A stretch of 64,000 nt of DNA, from contig NZ_RKQF01000001.1 of assembly GCF_003814875.1 (NCBI RefSeq), positions 4,464,001 to 4,528,000 of the forward strand, read 5' to 3'. Within the stretch, counting starts at the first letter, position 1, and the number at the start of each line of letters is the position of its first letter. The notes below the pieces were generated by a model. That model was not told where the DNA came from, did no database searches, and worked only from the letters and a program-made list of their open reading frames with translations. The translations under genes and the position numbers were made by a program. This stretch comes from Streptomyces sp. Ag109_O5-1. Its GTDB lineage: Bacteria > Actinomycetota > Actinomycetes > Streptomycetales > Streptomycetaceae. Shown piece by piece: positions 25,642 through 34,023 of the stretch.

Positions 25642-26465
25642 TCGAAGTCGGTGGCCCGGGTGCGCTTCTCCCAGGCGGCGATGTCCTTTCGTACGGCGTC
25701 CAGTTGGGTCAGTACGGCGGTCACCGCGTCGTCGCCCAGGGGCAGGTGCAGCGGGGTCTCCTCCGCGTCCAGGGCGGCCAGGATCAGGGCGGCCGCCTTG
25801 GCGGGGTCGCCGGGCTGGCCGCCGTGGCCGCCCTCGACGGCGGCGCGGGTCCCGGCGACCTTGGCGTAGACCCCGGTGTCGGAGCTGGCCCCGGCCCTGC
25901 CGCTCTCGAAGAGGGCGGTACGGAACGCGCCCGGCTCCACGATCAGCACCTTGATGCCGAACTCCCGCACCTCGTCGGCGAGCGCCTCGGACATGCCCTC
26001 GAGGGCGAACTTCGTACCGCTGTAGGCGGAGAAGCCGGCGAAGGACATCTGCCCGCCCATGCTGCTCATCTGCACGATCGCGCCCGAGCGCTGCTCGCGC
26101 AGTTGGGGCAGGACCGCGCGCACCAGCGCGGCCGGGCCGAGGACATGCACGTCGAACAGGTCGCGCAGTTCGGCGTCGGTGGTCTCCTCGAAGGCGCCGA
26201 CATGGGTGCGGCCCGCGTTGTTGACGAGGACGTCGATACGGCCGTGGCGGGCGATGACGTCCCGTACGGCGGGCTCGACCGCGGCGATGTCCGTGACGTC
26301 CAGCCGGACGGAGTCCACCCGGCCGGGGTGGGCGTCGGCCAGGTCCCGCAGTGCCTCGGGGCGGCGGGCGGCACCGACGACGGTGTCGCCCGCGGCGAGC
26401 GCGGCCTCGGCGAGCGCACGGCCGAAGCCGCTGCTCGCGCCGGTGATCAGCCAGACCCTGGTCAT
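25638..26465 (-). CDS. Short-chain dehydrogenase/reductase
   Basis: A 275-residue classical SDR. It has the cofactor motif TGASSGFG near residue 9, NNAG near residue 81, catalytic Ser in MSSMGG and YSGTK (YxxxK). ARRPEALRDL after the second strand favours NADP(H). The ATG at 26465 has GGGGAG seven bases upstream. Substrate not predictable; there is no obvious pathway context. Confidence 0.92.
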   Translation of the reverse strand: MTRVWLITGASSGFGRALAEAALAAGDTVVGAARRPEALRDLADAHPGRVDSVRLDVTDIAAVEPAVRDVIARHGRIDVLVNNAGRTHVGAFEETTDAELRDLFDVHVLGPAALVRAVLPQLREQRSGAIVQMSSMGGQMSFAGFSAYSGTKFALEGMSEALADEVREFGIKVLIVEPGAFRTALFESGRAGASSDTGVYAKVAGTRAAVEGGHGGQPGDPAKAAALILAALDAEETPLHLPLGDDAVTAVLTQLDAVRKDIAAWEKRTRATDFD

Positions 26466-26510
26466 ACGCCGTCTCCCCTGTTCCTCCGCTGCACGTTCAG
26501 CCAACCACCC

Positions 26511-27078
26511 TCACCCGGAAGGGAGTTCATGTCCAACGGGTTTCCGGAGCGGGTTCACCTCACCGGCGTAGGCCGGGCAGAGCGGCAGCCGTACGGTGAA
26601 CACCGTGCGGCCGGGCTCGCTGTTGACGTCCGCCCGGCCCCCGTGGGCCGCGGACACGGCGGCGAGGATGGCGAGGCCGAGGCCGCTGCTGCCGGTGGCA
26701 CGGGAGCGGGAGGCGTCGCCGCGGGCGAACCGTTCGAAGACCCGGGGCAGCAGGTCGGGCGGGATGCCGGGGCCGTCGTCGGCGACGCGGATCACCGCCT
26801 CGTGGGCGTCGCTGCGGACGGTCACGGTGACCTTGGTGCCAGGCGGGGTGTGGGTGCGGGCGTTGGCGAGGAGGTTGGCGACGACCTGGTGGAGGCGGTC
26901 CGGGTCGCCCTCGACCAGCATCAGGTTGCCGGGCATCAGGAACTCCCAGCGGTGGTCGGGTCCGGCCGCGCGGGCGTCGGCCACCGCCTCGGCGAGCAGC
27001 GGGCCGAGGCCGACCTCCTCGCGGGCCAGCGGGTGGCCGGTGTCGAGGCGGGCGAGCAGCAGCCCTGTCGGGTTCTGT
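26511..27078 (-). pseudogene. Truncated sensor histidine kinase (C-terminal remnant)
   Basis: About 189 codons of a histidine kinase: the end of the dimerisation domain (GLLLARLDTGHPLAREEVG) and a complete HATPase (N box VVANLLANARTH, G1 DDGPGIP, F box FERF, G2 SSGLGLAI). Homology begins within a few bases of the beta-galactosidase stop. The sensor region, phospho-acceptor His and a usable start are missing, and no response regulator is nearby. A GTG at 26984 with no good ribosome site could at best yield a 157-residue fragment. Confidence 0.8.
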
Positions 27079-27081
27079 TGC

Positions 27082-30000
27082 TCAGGTGGCCGGTGTGATG
27101 CGCAGCCTGATGGTGCGTGCTTCCGGGCGCAGGGCGAACTCCGGCCATACGTCGGGTCCGCAGGCGCGGGAGCCGAGGCCGTGCTGGGCCGCGTCGATGA
27201 TCAGGTGGCTGGTGGTCGACTCCGGGAGTTCGAAGGGGTGGGCGGCGCGGTCGAGCTGCTGGGGGGTGTGGCGGCCGAGGGTGAAGCCGGGGCGCCGCCC
27301 GCGGGTGTCGGGGAGGGCGTCGAAGTGCAGGGCCTCGGTGTCGCCGCTGGTCAGGGTCAGCCGGCGGACCTGGGAGCGGTGGCCGGTCTCCTGGGGGCGG
27401 GCGTAGTCCGCGGAGAGCTCGCGGACGCCGGCCGAGAAGCGGCCGGTGCGGGCCGCGCGGATGCTGTCGGGGTAGGACTCCAGCGGGCCGAGGCCGAACC
27501 ACTCCGCGCCGTCCACGGGTGCCGTCCCGTCGGGCAGTTCGAAGCGCACCCCGATCCGCGGCCACACCGAGGACCAGCCGCGTCCCGGCTCGATCTCCAC
27601 GCGCAGTTCCAGCTCGCCGTCCTCGACCGTCCAGACGGACTCCACCGTCACCGACAGCGCGGAGTCCGCGGCGGAGACCCGGTCGACGGTGCGCAGGGCG
27701 TCCGTGGCCTGTTCCACGCTGATACGCCGTGCGGTCAGGCGGTCGAGCCCGTCGCGGCGCCACAGGTCGGCGCTGGACACGTCGGCCGTGCTGGCGTCGC
27801 TGCCCTCCAGCCGGTCGGCGGTGCCCTCGTCGTTGTCGGTGGGCGCCCGGAACAGTTCCAGCCGGGGGCCGGACACGGCGCGTCCGGCGAGGCGGGTGAG
27901 GGAGCCGCCGGTGAACTCGGCGATGCCGAGCGCCAGGGTTCCCTCGCCGTGCTGCCAGCCGGTGCGGGGCCGGACGGCGGGCACCGACCGCCGTACCGAG
28001 CAGTCCAGTTGGGCGGTGGCGATCTCGTGCCCGGCGGGAGCCCAGGCGGTGTCGGCGGCCAGGACGGCCTCGACCGTCAGCCAGGTCTCGGCGTCCGGGG
28101 CCGCCTCGACCGGCGGCAGCGCCACCCGCTCCGACGCGCCCGCCGCCACGACGGGGACCTCCAGTTCCCCGGCTGCCACGGGCTTCCCGTCGTGCTCGAC
28201 GCGCCAGCGGAACCGCAGGTCGGAGGTGTCGGCGGAGTGCCGCAGGTTGGTGACCGCGAGCTTGCCGCCGTCGAAGGCGAAGCGGACCGGCTGGACGACC
28301 GCCTTGAACTCGTGGAGGCCGGGCGTCGGCACGTCGTCGCTGAGCACCATGCCGTCCATCACGAAGTTCCCGTCGTGCACGACTTCTCCGAAGTCGCCGC
28401 CGTAGGCGTGGTACGGGGTCCCGTCCGGGGCGGTGGCCAGGATGCCGTGGTCGCGCCACTCCCAGACGAACCCGCCGTGCAGCCGCGGGTACCGGTGGAC
28501 GAGGTCCTCGTACTGGTCGAGGGCGCCCGGTCCGTTGCCCATCGCGTGGGCGTACTCGCAGAGCAGGAACGGCTTGGTGCGCTGCCGGGCGCCCTGGGCG
28601 GGGGTGCAGCCCAGCAGCGGGGCGGTGGAGCCGTCGGTGCCGATCTGCTCGGTCTCCGGGACCGTCGAGTACATGCGCGAGTAGACGTCGGTGTAGTCGC
28701 CGCTGTAGTCGCCCTCGTAGTGCACGGGACGCTCGGGGTCGCGGGCGTGCACCCAGGCCGACATGGCGGCGAGGTTGGACCCGGTGCCGGCCTCGTTGCC
28801 GAGCGACCAGAGCACGACGCTGGGGTGGTTCTTGTCCCGCTCGACGGTGCGCTCGATACGGTCCAGGCAGGCGGCGCGCCAGGCCGGGTCGTCGGTCGGG
28901 TTGCCCGTCCAGCCGACCTTGTCGAAGCCGTGGGTCTCCAGGTCGCATTCGAGGACGACCCAGAAGCCGAGTTCGTCGGCGAGGTCGAGCAGCCGGGGGT
29001 GCGGCGGGTAGTGGCTGGTGCGGATGGCGTTCACGTTGAACCGCTTCATCCGCGCCAGGTCCTCGCGGGCGTGCGCCTCGTCGAAGACCCGGCCGCGCTC
29101 GGGGTGGGCCTCGTGCCGGTTCATGCCGTGGAAGACGACCCGGCGGCCGTTGACCAGGAAGCGGTCACCGCGGATCTCGACGGTGCGGAAGCCCGCCCGC
29201 AGGGTGATGCTCTCGGCGGCCGAGGACACGGTGACGTCGTAGAGGCGGGGCAGCTCGGCCGACCACGGCTCGACGCCCGGGATGTCGAAGGGCGCCACGT
29301 CGGCCGCCGTCTCCCACACCCGCTCGACGCCCAGTTCGGGGATGCGCAGGGTGACGGGGAACGCGGCCGCCTCCGCGGTGAGCTGTGTCTCGACACGGCC
29401 GCGCCCGTCGTCGTACCCCGTGCGCAGCCAGACGTCCTCGATGCCGCCGGCCGGGCGGGCGAGCAGCGTGACGTCCCGGAAGATGCCCGGCAGCCACCAC
29501 TGGTCCTGGTCCTCCAGGTAGCTGGCCGCCGACCACTGGTGGACCCGTACGGCGACGACGTTGTCACCGGGGCGCACGGCGGAGGTGACGTCGAACTCGT
29601 GGGCCAGCCTGCTGCCGCTCGCGCTGCCGATCTCGGTGCCGTTCACCCACACCTTGAACAGCGACTCGACCCCGTCGAACCGCAGCACGATCCGCTCGGC
29701 GTCGGACCAGTCGTCCGGGAGGTCGAAGTGGCGGCGGTAGTCGCCGGTGGGGTTCTCGTCGGGGACGTGCGGCGGGTCGATCGGGAACGGGAACTGGATG
29801 TTCGTGTAGATCGGCCGGCCGTAGGCTCCGTCGCCCTCCAGCACCCAGTGCGCGGGCACCGGGATGCCGTCCCAGCCGTGGTCGTCGAAGTCCCCGGCGG
29901 CGAACTCCGTAGCGACGGCCGCCGTGGGCGACAGCCGGAAGCGCCAGAGCCCGTTCAGGGAGCGGGAGGGGGCGTCGGAGTGCAGCCACGAGCGGGCCGG

Positions 30001-30099
30001 GCGCAGGGCGCCGTGCCAGGGTGCGGTGTCCGATACGTACGCGGAGAGCTCGGAGGGCAAGACGTCACAACCTTCCTGGTGATGGGGGGTGTCGGTCAT
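27082..30099 (-). CDS. lacZ: Beta-galactosidase, glycoside hydrolase family 2
   Basis: A 1005-residue LacZ-type cytoplasmic enzyme hydrolysing terminal beta-galactosides. Domains: sugar-binding, immunoglobulin-like, TIM barrel, second Ig-like and bgal_small_N. Acid/base Glu lies in SLGNEAGTGSN near residue 433 and the nucleophile in CEYAHAMGNGPG near 515; NRHEAHPERG is also present. The ATG at 30099 overlaps an upstream TGA (ATGA). A TTG 13 codons in, preceded by AGGAAGG, is another possible start. It is divergent from a LacI regulator, with a perfect operator between. Confidence 0.95.
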   Translation of the reverse strand: MTDTPHHQEGCDVLPSELSAYVSDTAPWHGALRPARSWLHSDAPSRSLNGLWRFRLSPTAAVATEFAAGDFDDHGWDGIPVPAHWVLEGDGAYGRPIYTNIQFPFPIDPPHVPDENPTGDYRRHFDLPDDWSDAERIVLRFDGVESLFKVWVNGTEIGSASGSRLAHEFDVTSAVRPGDNVVAVRVHQWSAASYLEDQDQWWLPGIFRDVTLLARPAGGIEDVWLRTGYDDGRGRVETQLTAEAAAFPVTLRIPELGVERVWETAADVAPFDIPGVEPWSAELPRLYDVTVSSAAESITLRAGFRTVEIRGDRFLVNGRRVVFHGMNRHEAHPERGRVFDEAHAREDLARMKRFNVNAIRTSHYPPHPRLLDLADELGFWVVLECDLETHGFDKVGWTGNPTDDPAWRAACLDRIERTVERDKNHPSVVLWSLGNEAGTGSNLAAMSAWVHARDPERPVHYEGDYSGDYTDVYSRMYSTVPETEQIGTDGSTAPLLGCTPAQGARQRTKPFLLCEYAHAMGNGPGALDQYEDLVHRYPRLHGGFVWEWRDHGILATAPDGTPYHAYGGDFGEVVHDGNFVMDGMVLSDDVPTPGLHEFKAVVQPVRFAFDGGKLAVTNLRHSADTSDLRFRWRVEHDGKPVAAGELEVPVVAAGASERVALPPVEAAPDAETWLTVEAVLAADTAWAPAGHEIATAQLDCSVRRSVPAVRPRTGWQHGEGTLALGIAEFTGGSLTRLAGRAVSGPRLELFRAPTDNDEGTADRLEGSDASTADVSSADLWRRDGLDRLTARRISVEQATDALRTVDRVSAADSALSVTVESVWTVEDGELELRVEIEPGRGWSSVWPRIGVRFELPDGTAPVDGAEWFGLGPLESYPDSIRAARTGRFSAGVRELSADYARPQETGHRSQVRRLTLTSGDTEALHFDALPDTRGRRPGFTLGRHTPQQLDRAAHPFELPESTTSHLIIDAAQHGLGSRACGPDVWPEFALRPEARTIRLRITPAT

Positions 30100-30247
30100 C
30101 GGAGTACGACCGTGCGGTTCTCCCACGGCCCGAGGACGAGTTCGAGCCCGTCCCGTGACGGCTCAGGGATGCTGGGCCGGCCGGGCGGGTTGACGTTGGC
30201 ACCTGGTGGCGCTGCCTTCTGGTTGGAACGAGGGGTCGAGAGCGGTA

Positions 30248-30263
30248 CCGTGAGCGCTCACGG
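30248..30263. promoter_or_regulatory. LacI-type operator between lacZ and its regulator
   Basis: CCGTGAGCGCTCACGG is a perfect 16-bp palindrome with a central CG step, the classic LacI/GalR operator architecture. It lies in the 295-base gap between divergent lacZ and lacI-type genes, so the regulator probably represses both. The remainder of the gap holds a possible coding remnant next to lacZ (30098-30200). Confidence 0.85.
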
Positions 30264-30394
30264 GAGCGGTAACGGGAAGCGATTGGGAGTGTGGGCTCCG
30301 GTCCGGCCGGGTGTCAAGGCTGAGGACGCCGGCCGGGGGGCATACTCGGTGTCCCTGCGACGCGGGCGCGTCGGCAATTTCGCGGAGGTGAGTG

Positions 30395-31396
30395 ATGGCG
30401 TCGTCGGGGACCGGACCCCGCAGGGTGACCATCGACGATGTGGCCGAGGCCGCGGGCGTGTCCCGGCAGACCGTGTCACGGGCGCTCAACGACAAGGGCG
30501 AGATCGGCGTCTCCACCAAGCAGCGCGTCCTGGACGCCGCCCTCGCACTGGGGTACCGGCCGAGCAGGTTCGCCAGGGGGCTGGTGCGGCAGGACACGTT
30601 CAGCGTGGGACTGGTGATCCCCGATCTGCTCAACCCGTTCTTCACCGAGGTCGCCGCGGCCGCGCTGGACGCGGCCCGGGCCCGCGGCTGGCATGTGGTC
30701 GTGTACGACACCGGTGACCGTGTCGAGGAGGAGCGGGGCACGCTGGAGGTGATCGCCTCGCAGGTGGACGCGGTCGTGGGCTATCTGAGCCTGCCGGAGG
30801 ACGAGATCGCGAAGCTCACCCGGGGACTCCCCGTGGTCCTCATCGACCGCAAGCACCGCACCGAGCGGTTCAGTTCGATCCGGATCGACGGCGAGGCGGG
30901 CGTCCACGCGGCGATCCGGCATCTGACCGGGGCGGGGCACCGGCGCATCGGCATGCTGGACCACGCGGAACGGTCCGAGCCGAGCGTCCGGCACGAGTGG
31001 TTCGACGGCGCGATGGCCGCGTGCGGACTGGACGCGGGTTCGGTGGCCCGCGCGGACCAGAGCGTCGAGGGCGGGGAGCGGGCGCTCCGGGAACTCCTCG
31101 CCCGGCACCCCGACCTGACCGCCGTGTTCGTCTTCAACGACATCATCGCCGTCGGGGCGCTGCGCGCCGCGCGCCGGCTGGGCCGGGAGGTGCCCCGGGA
31201 CCTCGCGGTGATCGGCTTCGACGGTCTGCGGCTGGGCACGCTCGTGGAGCCGCCGCTGACCACGGTGGCCCTGGACACCCGCGGCCTCGGCGCGCTCGCC
31301 GTCGAACAGGCGGCCCGCCTGCTGACCGGAGGCGGCCCGCTGCGCGCCGACGAACTGACGGTGGGGGCGGAGCTGCGGGTGCGCGAGTCGGGGTAG
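30395..31396 (+). CDS. LacI-family transcriptional regulator
   Basis: A 333-residue repressor. The N-terminal helix-turn-helix (VTIDDVAEAAGVSRQTVSRA) and hinge helix are followed by a periplasmic-binding-like ligand domain (GLVIPDLLNPFF, FVFNDIIAVGAL, LAVIGFDGL). The ATG at 30395 is six bases after GGAGG; a GTG one codon earlier would be too close. It presumably responds to a galactoside and controls the divergent lacZ. No sugar transporter adjoins. Confidence 0.93.
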   Translation: MASSGTGPRRVTIDDVAEAAGVSRQTVSRALNDKGEIGVSTKQRVLDAALALGYRPSRFARGLVRQDTFSVGLVIPDLLNPFFTEVAAAALDAARARGWHVVVYDTGDRVEEERGTLEVIASQVDAVVGYLSLPEDEIAKLTRGLPVVLIDRKHRTERFSSIRIDGEAGVHAAIRHLTGAGHRRIGMLDHAERSEPSVRHEWFDGAMAACGLDAGSVARADQSVEGGERALRELLARHPDLTAVFVFNDIIAVGALRAARRLGREVPRDLAVIGFDGLRLGTLVEPPLTTVALDTRGLGALAVEQAARLLTGGGPLRADELTVGAELRVRESG

Positions 31397-31441
31397 GGGC
31401 TCACCCCTGCCCGGGAGTTCGGTACCGGCCGCCGGGGCCTG

Positions 31442-33616
31442 TCACGCCTCCGCCCGCTCGACGGGGTTCCCGTCCGTCATGCCCAGGCGTGCCTGTTCCT
31501 CCTCCACGATCCGCCGGGCCAGTTCGAGGTCCGAGACGTCGACCGCGTCCGGGGTGGCCTCGGCCACCGCGCTGCGGCGGGCGTAGGCGTCGAACAGACG
31601 GGTCTTGCGCTCCAGCATCCTCACCAGGCGTTCGTCCACTCCCCCGGTGGCGAGCAGGCGGTGCACACGGACCGGTCTGACCTGGCCCATGCGGTGGGCC
31701 CTGGCCACCGCCTGGTGTTCGATGGTGGGCTTGATCTGCGGTTCGCAGATGACCACGACGGAGGCGGCCTGCATGTTGAGGCCGACGCCCGCCGCCTGGA
31801 TCTGCGCCAGGAGCACGGCAGGGCCCGGGGCGGTGGCGAAGTCGTCGACGAGCTGCTGCCGGCGTGCGGCCGGGACGCCACCGGTGAGCGGGCCGAAGAC
31901 CGCGGTGCCGCCGTCGAGTGCCTCCTCGACCACGCGCAGGACGTCCTTGAAGTTGGAGAAGACCACGGTCTTCTGCCCGTTCTCGCCGGCCTCCTCGACG
32001 ATCTCCCGGAGCCGTTCCAGCTTGGCCGACTTCTCCGGGCGCAGATACGCGGCCCTGCGCATCGCCATGAAGTTGCCGGCCCGCACGGCTTCCCGGTACG
32101 CCTCCTCGTCCGACGCGCTCAGCTCCTCCCACTCGTCGGTGTGCTGGAGGCTGGGGAGCTCCGTCAGCACGTCCTGCTGGTTGCGCCGCAGATAGACGGG
32201 GGCGACGGCCTTGCGGAAGGCGACCGAGCCGGCCAGGGCGTCCCCGTCGTCCAGGGACTCCGCGACACCCCGGTCGAGCATCCCGACCAGGTTGCGGAAC
32301 TCCGCGATCCGGTTCTCCATCGGGGTGCCGGTCATGAAGAGGGTGCGCTCGCAGCGCTCCGCCCACTCGGCGACCGCCTGGGACCGTTTGGCCTTGGGGT
32401 TCTTCACGGAGTGCGCCTCGTCGACCACGAACAGGCCGACCTCGCCGCCGCCCGGTGCGGGAAAGCCGCGCAGGGCGTCGAACGTGGTCACCCCGACCCC
32501 GCCCCGTCCCTTCCAGTCGGCGAACGCGTCACGCCGGTCGGGGCCGTGCAGCAGCAGCACGCGCAGGGCGCTGCGGGCCTCGATCTCCCGGGTCCAGTTC
32601 ACGAGGACGCTCGCCGGGCACACGACCATGAAGTGGCTCTGCCCCTCGGCGGCCAGGTGGGCCAGCACGGCGATCGCCTGGATGGTCTTCCCGAGGCCCA
32701 TCTCGTCGCCGAGGATCACCTGGCGCTGTGCGAGGGCGAACCGCGCGCCGAACGCCTGGTAGCCCCGCAGGGAGACCCGCCGGTGCGAGTCGTCGAGGTG
32801 CTGGGCCCGGACCCGTTCGGCGATCTCGTCCGGCAGGAAACCCTCGGCGGCGGCCGCGTCGGGTGCGGCGCCGGAGATCTCCGCGAGCAGGCTGTAGTAG
32901 TCGGCGGAGCGGAGTTCGAAGTCCGCCCAGGCGGCGAGGTCGGACGACGGTCCCCGGAGCAGGTCCACCGAGGCCTGGGCGAACAGTTCGGGCAGCAGCG
33001 CCCGCTCCGCCTCCTCCACCAGTGTGCGCAGTCCGGTCACCGCCGTCAGCGCGCGGGCCTTCTTCTCCCGGCCCGCGAGGAGCATCCGGAACCGCCCGGC
33101 GGCGGGCCGTGCGTCGGCGAGCAGCGGCTCCAGCCGTTGTGACAGGGTGCCGGCCCGGTCGACGGCGCGCCGGGCGTCCGGGCCGGCCTCCACCAGGACG
33201 TGCAGCGCCGTGACGAGTGCGGTGGTGCTCGGTTCGGGCCGGTCCACGTCGATATGGACGGCGACGGTCTCGTACGCGGCGTCGGAGAGCCTGCGGGCGG
33301 CGGCGAGCATCTGGTCGACGGTGCGCTGTCCGACGCCGGGGATCTGCCGCAGCCGATAGGGGCCCGCCGCGAGCACGGCGCCCACGGTCCGCAGTCCGCT
33401 CTGCTCGACGCTGCCCAGCCGCAGCCGTCCCTCGGTGACGTCCTGCAGCCGGGCGACCGGGATGGCGTCGAGTTCCCGCCGCACCGCGGTGTCGTGGATC
33501 GGCGTCAGAACCGCCCGTACCGCCTCGACGGCCCCGCCGTGGTCGCCGACCACGTTCCGAGCCGCCTCGTGCAGCCGCGCAGCCCTCGCGACCACGTCCC
33601 GCTCCGCCCGCCCCAC
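31442..33616 (-). CDS. SNF2-family DEAD/DEAH helicase
   Basis: A 724-residue Swi2/Snf2 ATPase. A helix-hairpin-helix-like element (RQIPGVGQRTVDQML) lies near residue 95. The two RecA lobes carry GDEMGLGKT (Walker A), VVDEAHSVKN (DEAH), TGTPMENR and the C-terminal motif ARAHRMGQ. It should translocate on double-stranded DNA and remodel bound proteins or assist repair. The GTG at 33616 follows GGAAGGGG; a longer form from GTG at 33664 is possible. No restriction or defence gene adjoins it. Confidence 0.88.
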   Translation of the reverse strand: MGRAERDVVARAARLHEAARNVVGDHGGAVEAVRAVLTPIHDTAVRRELDAIPVARLQDVTEGRLRLGSVEQSGLRTVGAVLAAGPYRLRQIPGVGQRTVDQMLAAARRLSDAAYETVAVHIDVDRPEPSTTALVTALHVLVEAGPDARRAVDRAGTLSQRLEPLLADARPAAGRFRMLLAGREKKARALTAVTGLRTLVEEAERALLPELFAQASVDLLRGPSSDLAAWADFELRSADYYSLLAEISGAAPDAAAAEGFLPDEIAERVRAQHLDDSHRRVSLRGYQAFGARFALAQRQVILGDEMGLGKTIQAIAVLAHLAAEGQSHFMVVCPASVLVNWTREIEARSALRVLLLHGPDRRDAFADWKGRGGVGVTTFDALRGFPAPGGGEVGLFVVDEAHSVKNPKAKRSQAVAEWAERCERTLFMTGTPMENRIAEFRNLVGMLDRGVAESLDDGDALAGSVAFRKAVAPVYLRRNQQDVLTELPSLQHTDEWEELSASDEEAYREAVRAGNFMAMRRAAYLRPEKSAKLERLREIVEEAGENGQKTVVFSNFKDVLRVVEEALDGGTAVFGPLTGGVPAARRQQLVDDFATAPGPAVLLAQIQAAGVGLNMQAASVVVICEPQIKPTIEHQAVARAHRMGQVRPVRVHRLLATGGVDERLVRMLERKTRLFDAYARRSAVAEATPDAVDVSDLELARRIVEEEQARLGMTDGNPVERAEA

Positions 33617-33835
33617 GCGCCCCGCCCCTTCCTTGCCGTCCCCGCATCCTCCCACCACGCGCACCGGCCGCCGACGGACTCCGACAAGCGGCCGACCGGC
33701 GCCGAGGAGCCCGCGATCGACGCCGAGAAGTCAGCGCGGAGCCGCCGCCCGAGGCCGATGAGCCGACGAAGCGATCGAGCCGTTGCCGAGGAGCCGACGG
33801 TGCGATCGAGCGGACCACCCGCGCGCCGGTTTGCC

Positions 33836-33850
33836 GTAGTGCGTCACTAC
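33836..33850. promoter_or_regulatory. Inverted repeat upstream of the glycosyltransferase gene
   Basis: GTAGTG and CACTAC flank CGT, a 15-bp palindromic element in the 407-base gap 33617-34023 between the divergent helicase and glycosyltransferase genes. Apart from this and the element at 33945-33982, the gap shows GC-rich sequence with no convincing gene. Confidence 0.45.
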
Positions 33851-33944
33851 AGGCTCGATCATGTGAGCGCGCCGGGGGGATCCGCGGGTTCCGGACCGGC
33901 CGCGATCCTGCCGCCCGATCCCCGAACTCCTATTCCGGTGCCGG

Positions 33945-33982
33945 ATGCCGCAATTGACGTAGCGTCATACCACTTGCGGCAT
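33945..33982. promoter_or_regulatory. Nested inverted repeats near the glycosyltransferase promoter
   Basis: Outer 9-bp arms ATGCCGCAA and TTGCGGCAT enclose an inner TGACG-TAG-CGTCA palindrome. TTGACG in the middle could double as a -35 box. The gene start is 42 bases downstream, so a regulator bound here would cover the promoter. Confidence 0.5.
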
Positions 33983-34023
33983 ACGGCTTCCGTACTCGTG
34001 GGGTGCGCGGCTACGTTCTCGCC

